DNA of 64,000 bases, from assembly GCA_016712275.1 (NCBI GenBank), contig JADJRI010000016.1:1-64000 (forward strand), in the 5' to 3' direction. The notes beneath the pieces were generated by a model that was given only the letters and a program-made list of their open reading frames with translations, was not told the DNA's origin and did not search any database. Shown here piece by piece: positions 41,515-52,600 of this stretch; within the stretch, counting starts at the first letter, position 1; every line of letters begins with the position of its first letter. Origin of the DNA: Planctomycetota bacterium. Lineage in GTDB: Bacteria > Planctomycetota > Phycisphaerae > UBA1845 > UTPLA1. Made by a program: the position numbers and the translations under genes.

Positions 41515-44012
41515 TCGTCAAAAGCCCGACAATGACGCTCAATACCGTACCATTGTCCCATAGGGGACGGGGACGACCGCGCACTGTAAAAGTGCGGCTC
41601 ATGTCGGGTATCAGCGAAGGCAGCGAACCGGCTTCATCCACTTCGAAATATCTGCTTCGCCCACCGACACCTGCTATCAACTCCTTCAGGCCCGACCGGT
41701 TCATTGCGGTATTCCGCATTTCGATATCCGCCTGTGAAACATCGATTTCCTTTTCGATTGTCCGGTCGGCCTCGGCATCCTCCCGGCCGACCACGCCCGG
41801 CAATTGAACCGAGAGGCGGGCTGGGCCGACTTCGCGGGCCACGAATCGACCTTCATAGTAGCCGTCGCGCCCGATGATGGGTGCAAGTTCAATTGTTTGT
41901 GCTTTTGCCTTTTTGTCCCCGTCAGAGTTGGAAGTGCCCCAGCGAATTGAGAGATCCAATTCCGGAACGAGCAACGGATTGAATTGCTCATCCAGCGCCC
42001 GCACCGTGGCCACGACCGTTTCACCTTGTTCGTATTCGTCCTTCGGCGTCAACACCTGACCGCGCGCCCGTCCACCGAGAAGCTTCCCCTCGACGAGGAA
42101 TCGCACGGTTTGAATCCAGAATCTGTTGAAATGCCGCTCACTCGATCGTCGCCAGCGCCAAGTCGAATTAATGCCGAGCCAGGCCGTTCGTCCGGTGCCG
42201 ACATATTGCGTGGCAAACAGAACATGCTGACCGAAGGAATTGGCCATCTTCGGGTTGGTATGGCGCATAAGCACCCGAGCGACCGGCTTCTCACGGCGAA
42301 CGGGATAGTGCCAATACACATTGCCGAGCGTGGACCAAATCGGCGCGGTCTGACTCGGATGATGGCCTTGTCGCAGAATTGGATCGCCGGTTGCATCTTC
42401 CGGAACAAAAATGGGCCAAGGTCTGGTTTGATAATGGCCCAGTTCATTGATGACCAATTCGGCCTCGGGATCAGCCGCGATGGGAAGCACATCCACCAGC
42501 GACTTTAGATTTTCTGATTTCAGAAATCGACCGGTGAATTTGTTGCCTGCCGCGTAAAGCAGCCCGCCGCCGTAGTCGGATACATAAGTGGAAACGATGC
42601 TGGCCCACGTCGGATCGAGTTCCGAGGGGTCGCAATCCATGATGATAATTGCATCATATTTGTTGATTTCTTCGAGCGTGGTCGGCAGCGCGATGATGAC
42701 TTTATTGCCGTCTCGAACCGCTTTGGAGTCGGCCGACTGGAGCCACGTGGACAATTCAACGGTCTGGTCGCGCTCGAACAGCCGGGCAAGAAAGCGATAG
42801 TCGTAGCTGGGGGCACCCGCGATCAAAAGTACTTTCATTTGATCATCGAGTATGCGAACGCCCGGTGACAGCTCTTTTTCATTGTCGGAAGTGACGGCCT
42901 CAAACGACAGGGCGCGACACGCGCTGCGTAACGCACCATGCCCGGTTTCTTGACTTTCCGCTCAAAGACAATCGGCGAAAAACGGCCGGATGCATCCGCC
43001 TTGATTACGCGAGATTCAACCCCTCGCGCTGGCCGCCGTCTATGGCCTCGAACAATTCAACCTTGAGATTTTCCTCAGTTGAATTGCTTGCCTCGACGCG
43101 CACGGTAATGCTGAATGGATCATTCTTGAATGCCGACCGGGGCGCGGAGACATGCGTGACGCGAGCGTTAACCGGCTCGGCCGGGTCGCCGATTCCGACG
43201 GCGAAGACAGGCAACTGACGCTGGCTTAGCAGCCGAGCAACGATGCCCGGCGCCTCACCGTGATTGAATCCACCATCGGTCAAGACGACGACACCCGCGA
43301 TGGGCGCGCCGGCCGCGGCATCAAGCGCGCCGCGAATCGCGATCCCGACATCGGTGGCCGAACCATTGGCACCGATCCCCGCCGGAAACTCTCTGGAAAT
43401 GGGAGAAGTAGAGCTCACCGGACTTGCGGCCGATTCATCTTGGGCGTTTGTCGCGTGGGATTCGACCCTCGGGATCATCTCCTGAAACTTCAGCGCATCG
43501 CTGAATGTAAAGAGCTTTACATCATTCTTGTCGGCAAGCTTTTTCAGCATTGCAACGCCGTCAGGTGAAAGCAATTGCCGGCCGATCGACTCGCGCTGCG
43601 CCCCCGCTTCGGGAATCATGCCAATGGCATTCATGACGCGCTTCGCTTCATCCGTGTCGCGGTAATGATCCGAAAGCGACATGCTGGCAGATTCATCCAC
43701 AAGGACGAGGGTTTGCGCATCCAATCTGCGATGGTCGTACTTCACAAGTATGGGTTCCAGCCCGATCACGCCCAGCAGCACAAGAACCGCGACGCGGCAA
43801 GTTGCCAGCGTCGAGCGCATCAATTTCGACAGGTTTCCTCGGGCTTCGCGCCGATACATCCACCAAACGGCGTACAGACCCACCGCGGAAATCAGCCCGC
43901 CAACGAGCAACGCATTGCCCGCGGACCAGCGTGCCAATTCGACGCGCGATTCGACCTGAACCGTCGAAACGCCTTCCGCCAGAATATTCGTCAATGCCTG
44001 CATCAATCTCAC
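41477..44012 (-). CDS. Membrane VWA protein with class-I-amidotransferase-like domain (two frameshifts)
   Basis: The reconstructed protein is about 844 residues. Two membrane helices near the N-terminus (ALLVGGLISAVGLYAVWWMY, VAVLVLLGVIGLEPILV) are followed by a VWA domain with the metal-site motif LVLVDESASMSLSD and GVVVLTDGGFNHGEAP. Breaks near 43012 and 42917 are bridged by RVIKADASGRFSPIVFERKV and RYAARVAPLSFEAVTSDNEK. The second half begins KVLLIAGAPSYDYRFLARLF and contains DAIIIMDCDPSELDP and GGLLYAAGNKF, the flavodoxin-like pattern of glutamine amidotransferase-type domains without a visible catalytic Cys triad. One more helix ends the protein. It follows the BatA-type gene by 20 bases. 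Confidence 0.78.
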
Positions 44013-44032
44013 TCAGCCAAACGCCGGTTCAC

Positions 44033-46385
44033 TTACGATACTCTTGCCCCAAACCACCAGGCCAGCCCCTGCTCCAGCATCAATACGGCAACAGCTCCGA
44101 TGAGCAGCGGCCACCAAAACTCAGTTCGCGAGCCGGCCGCCTGCTGTGTCAGCACGTCGACATTTGCGATGTACTCGAATGGCATGTCTTCAGCGAAGGC
44201 CCCGTCCAAATCCGACTTTTCGGCGACGCTGAAATTGGATTCAATGCGATCCGGATTCACCGCCCCCATCAGGATTTTCTGCGCCGCCGCCAATGGGGTT
44301 TAGCACGAATTGATAGATGCCGCTCTCCTCCGTGCGATTGGCTTCGAATTGGAGCAGGCCGGCCGATCCCTTATTTGCCTGAATGGCAAGTTCCGGTTCC
44401 ATGGGAAACGACGGTGTTCGAAGGTTTGCGGTCGGCCCATAGACGGCCGCATCGACCTCGCAATGCAAAGGACGACCCACCGATACATCTCCCCAAGCCA
44501 TCGGCGATTTGGCGCAGTATTGCACAATTTCAAGCATCATTGGAAGAAAGCTGAAGCTGCCGGCCCAGTCGTTCCATTCCTGATCCACACTCGTTGCGAT
44601 GACGATGGAAGTGCCCCGGCCGACTCTGCGTTCGACGATGGCCGGCGATTCATTGGCATCGTTGAATCGTGCGATGACGCGAATGGGATAATCGGAAGGT
44701 TCGTCTTCACCGGGTTGTGAATCGGCCGGTTTGGTTGCAGGGCTCACGACACCGACTTCATGGAATTCGTCCGCGGGCGATTCACACGCTAAAAATGCAA
44801 GCACTTTCACCTGCCGCAGCAGCTCCGCCAGCGCGCCTTCAAACGACCGCATGATCGGATGATCCCGGTCCCAGTTACCGAATGTCGTGCGTTCGACGCC
44901 CGCCGGCGTTTCATGCATCTCGCCCAACGCGACCGGCAGCACACCCGCTCCACCGCGATAAAGTTCCGCGTTGTAGTGGTCCGTATCGACCTGATCGCCG
45001 GCAAAGACAACGAGTCCGCCGCCGCCGCGCACGAAGTCATCCAGATTTCGCAGGGCCGCCGGCCCCAGTCTCGCGACATTGGCGAGAATGACGACATGAA
45101 AGCCCGACAACTCCGTGCCTTCCAGCTCCTGCTCATCGACCACGGTGAGATCATTGCCGCTGGCCGCGCGGCCGGCCGGCCGAAGCGCCGTCCGCAGAAG
45201 ATAGACTTCGTCCCGATAGGGATCGTTGCTCGATTCGCCATCGACCACGAGCACCTGAATAACGGGCGCCACATCCACGGCAGCCACACGCGTATTGTCG
45301 ATTCGGACCACATCGCCGAACCGCTCCGCGCCCGCCAGCTCGACGCGAACGAAATTTGCCCCTTCCCGTGGAAAAGTCACTTCGACGGGCTCGCGAACCA
45401 CCTGCCCCGGTGGAATTCGATTGATCAGAACCGGCGGCAACCGGTTTTCAGAAATCGAAACACTCAGTTCGACCTGCTCCAGAGATATCGATGAGAAATT
45501 TGCCACGGCGGCTTCGAAGCGCGCGGGCACGCCCGCCACACATTGCGGCCTCACCGACCTCAGTTCCGTTACGGCCGCATTCCCCGGCGATGGGGAGCCG
45601 ACATTCATCATTACCAGTTTCAACGGCGTTCCGCCGCGCGAGAGCGCCGTCAGCGGCGCAACAACGCTTTTGGGTTTTTCACCCGTCGGACCGACATCCG
45701 ACGGCGCGATCCAATCGCTGCGCTGAAAATCGCTGACCACATAAAGTGCGGCGTTGGCCTGCGACGGCCATTTGGCAATCGTGTTGGCCAGTGCTCCAAT
45801 GGCATCGGCCATGTGCGAACGCCGCTGCGACGGCCTCAATCCCGACAACTGCTGTCTTAGTCGCTCGATTTCGCCATCGGACAGATTCTTCAGTGCGATC
45901 ATGGGTTCGGAAGGTGAACTGGTCAGCATGACCGTCAACGTATCGTTTGAAGATTCGTCCGACGCCCATCGCGCCAATTGCAGCGTCGCTTCGCATGCCA
46001 ATTCCAGTGCCGTGCGACTGCCGCCCGACTGGCCGCCGCCTCCGCGATATCCCATCGAAAACGAATCGTCCAAAAGAACAATGCGCTCGGTGCGAGGTGC
46101 GGCGCCCAGAATACTGGCAAACGCCCCCGGCCGGACAAACGGGCGCATGATCATCATCGCGATCAGAAAAACAGCCAGACATCGCAGAAACAGAAGTATC
46201 AATTGCTCCAGTCGCACGCGCCGCCGATTGCGCCGCTGCGCATCCAGCAGAAACTCCATGGCCGCCCAGCGAATGCGCCGAAAACGGCGCTTCGAAAAAA
46301 TGTGAATGAGAATCGGACTGGCCACGGCCCCCGCGCCGACGGCCATCGCCGGATTCATCACAAAACTGGACAACCACTCGAACAA
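44033..46385 (-). CDS. BatA/VWA-type membrane protein (one frameshift)
   Basis: The reconstructed protein is about 783 residues. The N-terminal BatA signature is clear: SPILIHIFSKRRFRRIRWAA followed by MEFLLDAQRRNRRRVRLEQL, with a membrane helix (ILLFLRCLAVFLIAMMIM). The VWA metal-site motif is IVLLDDSFSMGYRGG. A long extracytoplasmic region follows, with a GATase-like block (FHVVILANVARLGPAALRNL, GGGGLVVFAGDQV). A break near 44285 joins LNPIGGGA to QKILMGAVNPDRIESNFSVA and the final helix WPLLIGAVAVLMLEQGLAWW. It is homologous in plan to the next VWA gene. It sits 45 bases after the DUF58 gene. Confidence 0.83.
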
Positions 46386-46430
46386 TGTTCAATCCTCGAA
46401 TCGCCGGCCTCTCGGACCGGCAAACACTTC

Positions 46431-47363
46431 CTAGCTCTTGGTTCGCATCATTTTCATCCGCGACGCGAGAAATCCGCGCAGCGCTACATCCAGCGGCTCC
46501 GTCGTCGACAGGCCGACATAATCGATCCGATGGTTCGTACACGTCGCCCTGAGATTCGACGTAAACCCATTCACCGCATCGAGGTATCCCCTGCGCAACG
46601 ATTGCGGATCGACCAGGAGCTGTTGATCCGCCGCCTCGATGCCCTCAAACAGCACATTGTCCTGAAACGGAAACTCCCGCTCGTCGTGATCGAGCACATG
46701 CAGCACCAGCACCTCATGATGCGCGTGCCGAATGCGCTCCAGCGCCGCCGAGACGTCATCGACGTCGGCCAGCAGATCCGAAATGACGATCACAAGGCTT
46801 CGCCGTGCCAGCTTGCCGAGCAATTCGCCGAACATCGCCTTCGCATCGGTGGCCCGCTCGAGCCTCGCCTGTTCAATCTGCGCAATCAGCGCCCGCAGGT
46901 GCCCCTGATTCGAAAGCGGCGGCAGATTCGTCCGCACCGCATCGTCAAAGAGCACCAGCCCGGCGGCATCCTGCTGATGCACGAGCAAATAGGCCAGCGA
47001 AGCGGCCAGGGTCGCCGCATATTCGAATTTCGTCATGCGTCCCGCATCGAGCGATTGCTCCGGATAGCGCATCGACCCGGAACAATCGAGAAGAATGTGC
47101 GTTCGCAGATTCGTCTCTTCCTCGTACTGCTTGATGTAAAACCGATCCGACCGGCCATACACGCGCCAGTCCAGATGCCGCACATCGTCGCCCGGCACAT
47201 ATTCCTTGTATTGGGCAAATTCCACGGAATAACCGTGATACGGGCTGCGATGCATGCCGCTCACGAATCCTTCGACCACAAACCGGGCGCGCAACTCCAG
47301 ATCGCTGATTCGCGCAAGCACGTCAGGTCGCAGGTACTTTCGGGAATTTGTCTCACTCGGCAT
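46431..47363 (-). CDS. DUF58 (VWA-like) protein, partner of MoxR
   Basis: This complete 310-residue cytoplasmic protein carries the DUF58 core with YVPGDDVRHLDWRVYGRSDR, the metal-site-like ILLDCSGSMRYPE, and the C-terminal Rossmann part LVIVISDLLADVDDV and VLVLHVLDHDEREF. Proteins of this family are nearly always encoded next to MoxR AAA+ ATPases and are thought to be their substrates or adaptors. It lies 18 bases downstream of moxR and 45 bases upstream of the BatA-type gene. Confidence 0.93.
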   Translation of the reverse strand: MPSETNSRKYLRPDVLARISDLELRARFVVEGFVSGMHRSPYHGYSVEFAQYKEYVPGDDVRHLDWRVYGRSDRFYIKQYEEETNLRTHILLDCSGSMRYPEQSLDAGRMTKFEYAATLAASLAYLLVHQQDAAGLVLFDDAVRTNLPPLSNQGHLRALIAQIEQARLERATDAKAMFGELLGKLARRSLVIVISDLLADVDDVSAALERIRHAHHEVLVLHVLDHDEREFPFQDNVLFEGIEAADQQLLVDPQSLRRGYLDAVNGFTSNLRATCTNHRIDYVGLSTTEPLDVALRGFLASRMKMMRTKS

Positions 47364-47381
47364 GAAGCGGGTCCGTCCTGG

Positions 47382-48443
47382 CTATGCCTTGATCGCGGCA
47401 CTCGTGCGCGGGTCGGCAAGCAATCCCCCCTGATGCGGTTGAATCTGTTCGAGCAGGTCCGTCACAAATCGGTCGGTCGTGTAGCCCTCGGCCTGCGCCG
47501 CGAAGTTCATCACCACGCGATGACGGAGCACCGGCGCCGCCAGCGCTCGAATATCCTCCGTGGAAACATGCTTGTTCCCCCGCAGGACGGCCCGCGCCTT
47601 CGCGCCCAAAATCAGAAATTGCACCGATCGCGGCCCCGCACCCCATGAGACTTTTTCTTTTACGATGCGCGGCGCGCTTTCCTCGCCCGGTCGCGTCGCG
47701 CGAACCAGGTCCAGCGCATATTTGACAATCGCCGGCGCCGCGGGCACGCGGCGCACCACCGATTGCAATTCAAGAATCTCCGCGCCGCTGATGATGGACT
47801 GCACGGCCGTGTCGTACTCGCCCGTCGTTTTGGTCGCGATCTCCAGCTCCTCGTCATACGTCGGATAGCCGATCTGCACCTTGAACATGAAGCGGTCCTG
47901 CTGGGCTTCCGGCAGCGGATAGGTTCCTTCCTGCTCGATCGGATTCTGCGTCGCCAGCACATAAAACGGCGGCTTCAGCTCATGGCGCACGCCGCCGACC
48001 GTGACCTGCCGCTCCTGCATGCACTCGAGCATGGCCGCCTGCGTTTTTGGCGGCGTACGGTTGATCTCATCCGCGAGAATCACATTCGCGAAAACCGGCC
48101 CCGGCAAAAACCGAAACACGCGGCTGCCTGTCGACTTATCTTCCGTAATGACTTCCGTGCCGGTGATGTCACTGGGCATCAGATCGGGCGTGAATTGAAT
48201 GCGATTAAAGGAAAGCGACAAGCATCGCGCCAGGCTGGAAATCATCAGCGTTTTCGCCAATCCCGGCACACCTTCCAGGATGCAGTGGCCGCCCGCGAAC
48301 AAAGCGACCAGAAGCTGTTCGATCACATCATCCTGTCCAATGATGATCTTGTGCAGCTCCTGCCGCAGCCGCATGTATGAATCCTGCAACTTCGCCGCGG
48401 CGGCCACGTCGTTGCCCCAGGCCTGTTCGCTCATGTCTGCCAT
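47382..48443 (-). CDS. moxR: MoxR family AAA+ ATPase
   Basis: This ATPase of about 353 residues is chaperone-like. Walker A is CILEGVPGLAKTLM, Walker B is VILADEINRTPPKTQAAML, and sensor 1 is VLATQNPIEQEGTYPLPEAQ. The QDRFMFKVQIGYP segment and the C-terminal lid (APVLRHRVVMNFAAQAEGY) are typical. The start at 48443 is chosen because AAGGA lies 7 bases upstream; longer frames to 48521 would run through the palindromic repeat at 48486. It is the cytoplasmic motor of the cluster. The gap to the upstream gene is 115 bases and holds that repeat. Confidence 0.95.
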   Translation of the reverse strand: MADMSEQAWGNDVAAAAKLQDSYMRLRQELHKIIIGQDDVIEQLLVALFAGGHCILEGVPGLAKTLMISSLARCLSLSFNRIQFTPDLMPSDITGTEVITEDKSTGSRVFRFLPGPVFANVILADEINRTPPKTQAAMLECMQERQVTVGGVRHELKPPFYVLATQNPIEQEGTYPLPEAQQDRFMFKVQIGYPTYDEELEIATKTTGEYDTAVQSIISGAEILELQSVVRRVPAAPAIVKYALDLVRATRPGEESAPRIVKEKVSWGAGPRSVQFLILGAKARAVLRGNKHVSTEDIRALAAPVLRHRVVMNFAAQAEGYTTDRFVTDLLEQIQPHQGGLLADPRTSAAIKA

Positions 48444-48485
48444 ATCGAGTTCCTTACTTTTGTGCTGCTTGTTCTTCGCATCCAT

Positions 48486-48513
48486 TGTGGCACCGGCGTC
48501 TCGCCGGTGAGTC
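48486..48513. repeat. REP-like palindromic repeat, copy B
   Basis: CACCGGCG (48491-48498), the loop TCT and CGCCGGTG (48502-48509) form a perfect 8-bp hairpin framed by TGTGG before and AGTC after. It matches the repeat at 942-970 with covarying stem bases (CACAG/CTGTG there, CACCGG/CCGGTG here). It lies inside the intergenic gap between the terpene-cyclase-fold gene and moxR, where it could affect transcript processing. Confidence 0.65.
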
Positions 48514-48558
48514 TCCGACACTTGTGCGATGCCACGCGGAGCACGCTGTACTCACAAA

Positions 48559-49626
48559 TTATCGCTGCATGATCGGCAAATTGTTATACGGCAACTGCAA
48601 AATAATCAGCGCAATCGACGTTCCATACACGGTGCCCACCGAATCGCCGTTCCACGAACCATCTTCCTCCTGCGTCGCCAGAAGGTGCTCGCGCATCTTC
48701 GGATAATACTTCGTCCACTCCTTGTCTCCCGCTAGATACATCACCTGCGACAAATACAGATGCGCATAGAAGAAATGCCCCCACACGCCCTGCCGCGATT
48801 GACCATAGCCGATCTCCCGCTTGCAAAATCGCAGCGCCTTAAGAGCCATCGGATTGGTATATTCGCCCGCGTTAAACCAGCACGCCACCGCCGCTGCCGT
48901 AATCGGCGGACGCGAGCCCGCCATTCCCACGCGATAGGCGATCCCGCCGTCCGGTTGAACGGATTTTTCCAGATACTTCATCGCCACATCGATCACTTTT
49001 TTCGGTACGGCGACCCCCGCGTTTCGCGCCGCGCGCAATCCCTGAACTTGTGTAATGGTCACCGCCCCCTCGTCGCCATCCATGTCCGGCGTGTATATCC
49101 AACCGCCGATGCGACTTTGGGACTTGCCCGTCAGATCAACAGCTTTTTGCACCACCCATCGAAGGCGGGCCAATCGCTGCGGATCCTCCTCGGTCCCCAT
49201 CGATTCCGCTAGAAACATCATCGCATAGCCATGTCCGAACATCGAGCGCGTCTCTTCGTCGTTGCCCGGACGACAAATCAGCCCGTTCTGCTGGGATGAA
49301 TCCAAAATGAACGTGACGGCCTTTCGAAGATTCCTCGCGTAGGTTCCTTCGGTCGGCGTACTGCCCGATGCGAGCGTGGCCATTCCCGCCAAGGATGTCA
49401 TCGCCACGGGATACGATCCCATCATTCCCTGATCGCGATAGGACCCATCCGCATTCTGCCGGGTCGCGAGATACTTCAGTGCCTTTGCGATGGCATCTTC
49501 CGTCTTCTCGGTCACCATGGGCGGCCGCTTGAGGGCATTTGCGCCATGAGTCTGGCACTGCAACATGTCGCAAATCAGGGCAACGAGACAAGCAACGCGC
49601 GGTATTTTATTATTATTCGCGGACAC
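48559..49626 (-). CDS. Terpene cyclase/prenyltransferase-fold (alpha-toroid) secreted protein
   Basis: This 355-residue protein has repeating QW-like blocks of the squalene-hopene cyclase / prenyltransferase alpha-toroid: ATRQNADGSYRDQGMMGS, SVQPDGGIAYRVGMAGS and TQEEDGSWNGDSVGTVYG. The catalytic DxDD of hopene cyclases is not seen, so it is probably a binding or scaffold protein rather than a cyclase. The N-terminus (RVACLVALICDMLQCQTHGA) looks like a signal. The start is GTG at 49626, which shares its first base with the stop of the upstream giant gene (TAGTG), so the two are coupled. Confidence 0.8.
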   Translation of the reverse strand: MSANNNKIPRVACLVALICDMLQCQTHGANALKRPPMVTEKTEDAIAKALKYLATRQNADGSYRDQGMMGSYPVAMTSLAGMATLASGSTPTEGTYARNLRKAVTFILDSSQQNGLICRPGNDEETRSMFGHGYAMMFLAESMGTEEDPQRLARLRWVVQKAVDLTGKSQSRIGGWIYTPDMDGDEGAVTITQVQGLRAARNAGVAVPKKVIDVAMKYLEKSVQPDGGIAYRVGMAGSRPPITAAAVACWFNAGEYTNPMALKALRFCKREIGYGQSRQGVWGHFFYAHLYLSQVMYLAGDKEWTKYYPKMREHLLATQEEDGSWNGDSVGTVYGTSIALIILQLPYNNLPIMQR

Positions 49627-52600
49627 TATTCACCGCCTTCCCTGACAAGTCCCTTGGCGCGGATCGCGGCTTCGTCGGCCAGCACAAAAAAGCCCTCGGG
49701 CGCGACGCATACAATGCGATCATTGAGGACAACGACATCCATGATTCGCCGCGAAGCATGAACAGGCATCAAATCGGGGCCCGTCTCGTTGCCCAGCGCA
49801 CCTCCCCAAATTCATAGGCCCTTGGCTTAACCAATTTGCCGGTCCGCTTGTTCAGTATGAGGAGATTCGGCGGCAGTTGATTGTCGATCTGGGGCATTCT
49901 CATACGATTACGCGGCCGGTCGCGCCGGCGGAACTCCATTCTGAACGACCGCCACAAACTCGGATGACGCGCGCATCATCTGACGGCTGATCGTTGCAAG
50001 CTGTCCCAGTCTTTTACGCCACGAGGGAGTCACGCCATCGAGCGGAAACGATTCCAGAACCAATTCGGTGGGACTCTCATCGGTTCGCGTGAAGAACAAA
50101 AGCTGGCCGTCGTCGATTCCCACGCTGCCCGGCTTTCGATCCAGAACGACATCGATTGGCGGCATCGCCAGGCCATCGGCCGAAAGTGTTTTGCAGACCG
50201 GCTCGCCGGATTCGGCGCGAATCAAACTGAATTTGTTGGGGCCATGGGCGACGCCGAAGCAACCGCCGGAAAATGCAAAGAGCCCCTTCACAATCCCGTT
50301 GAACTCGATCGTGTTCCATGCGGGCTTCCCGGTGCGCACATCCAAACCAATCACGCGCGTGCCATGACTCCGGACCACGATTCGATCGACGATCGCGGCA
50401 TGGGCGTCCTTGTCCGATCGGTCGATTTGTTCGACGGTCAGGTCCGGCGCTGAATTCACCAGCGCGTACTCGCCGCGAAGGCGACCGTTTGACAAATCCA
50501 AAACAAAAACCCTGGTTGCCTCCTGATCGACAGCCACAACCGTATCATCCACGATGCGAAGCAGACCCAGCGCGTTTCTCGCCCAAGTCCGCCGCCAGAG
50601 AGGCGCTGCATCATCGCGGGCCCGCGCAGCCACCAGGGACTGCGAATCGGCCGCAACCACGACAATTCCCTCGCCGCAAACGACCGAGGGATCCGGCAGA
50701 GGGCCTGCATTGGCATCGACCGTCAACGGCGGCCACATCGACCGGCCGGATGCCAAACCGACGGCACAAACCTGATCCGCGCGGCCAGCACGGCCACCCG
50801 CCCCCAGATCGCCGCGTCAAATGCCTTTGATTCACGCTGATCGGTTGAGTTTGACGAATCCTCCAGCACACTTCGCTGAATACTGAGCCAACTGTCGTCG
50901 TTGCTTTCTTGCGGCCGGAGGTCCAATCCGCGAATTTCCCCGCTCAATTGGATGGGAAGCACCTCATCGAGGAAATCATGCGGGCGGGTGCGATCCCAGA
51001 ACGAGGCGCCGTCGCGTCGATCCGCGCTGGCCATCGGGTCCGATCAACTCGCGTTGCAACGCAAGCCGCTTCGAATCGCGGAGAATGCGCGGCAACAGCC
51101 GATCGCCCCCGACCGACTCGCGTGGCATCGTCGAGCGGATTGACGCCACAAAATCCGATACTCTTGCGCCGCTCGCCAGTCCCAGTTGTCGGCCGATCGG
51201 CGAGGGGACCATTTCGCCCGAAAGCGTTTCATCCAATTCGTCAAGCAAGCGTATCGCAGCCGCCTGATCGGCCGGCAGTCGCTCGCCGGGAAATCGGTAG
51301 GCCAGAATCAAACGAAGCAGCGGCTCCAGACGCTCGCCATCGGTTGCGGATCGAAGCCGCGCCCGCTCCAGAAAATAGATGCCGGTCTCATTTTCTCCCG
51401 ACTCGATCGCGCTCACGCCGATCTCGATGTCCAATCGTCGGCCGAGAGGCATAAACCCCAGTGCATCGGCAAGACGCATCAACTTGCCGCGCCCATTGGC
51501 CTCGCGCGCCGAGGCAAGGGCCTCCTCGATTCGCACCTCGGCTTCGTCGTGTTCGTCAACCGACATGTCACTCCACATCTGACGCAGTCGTTCGGCGATC
51601 AGCACATCCGCGCGGATGCGCAGATTGGCATCGACGCGCATCGGCTCGCCGCCCATGTCCCGAAGCATGTCCAGCGCGCGGGCAAAGCCGTCCGCGAAGC
51701 GATCGGTGTCTTCAAGAAATTCGCAATATGCCAGGCCCGAGTTCAAACGATCGGATTCACGCCGTGCCGCATTGACGGCACGCAAGAGAAGCTCGCCCCG
51801 CACCGCGTCGTCCGCGCTGGAGGCCCGGGACAACAAAATCGTCACGCGTTGATGGCTGATGCGCGAGGCATAATCGTCGCGCTGACGCTGGATTTCCGGC
51901 AGACTCGGACTGGTACCCATCGGCGCGAATTCAGCCAGGCTCGCCTCGGCCCGGTCCAGATACGACTCGGCCGACGCCCATGCCTCCGCCTGCTCCTCCA
52001 GCCACGACATTCGCAGGAGCGCATCGAGATCCGACGGGTTTTTTTCCAGTCGCGCCGTCGCCAGTAGTCGGGTTTGTTTCGGATCGGGAAACTTGGAAAC
52101 ATGATCGGCGGCCACACTATACAGCGCTCCATCCATCGCAAACAGATTGCCCAATCCGCCGGGAGCCGGCAGAGAATCGCCCTCCTGTTCGCCGGTACCC
52201 AATGCGAGCCGGGCAAGTCCGGTGGCCGTCGGAACCAGCACATGCTCGCCGCAAATCACGGGTCGTCCCGTCGGCACGAGGCCCGATGTGGCCCAAATCG
52301 TCTCACCATCCAAGAGTGATATCGCCGAGACCTTGTTGCCCGCAACGATCACCCGTTCGGCATCCGCCCCGACCAGGTAGCGGTGGCCTTTGCGATTCGC
52401 ATGCCATTCCTCGACACCCGTTTCGATATCAAACGCATAGAGCTTGTCGGCATCCTGTGCCGCAAGTATCACCACGCCGCCCGCCACCAGAACGGGCGAA
52501 CTCAGCCATTGATCCGGCTGCGGCACGCCGATGTGATCATCGATCCAGATGTTTCGGCCGCGCACGCGATGGTCATCCGAACGCTCATGCGGTTCGTATC

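Noticed and set aside
45978..47648. A 556-codon open frame on the plus strand
   Set aside because: It lies antisense to the DUF58 and BatA genes, has Arg/His/Gln-rich shadow composition and no family motif.
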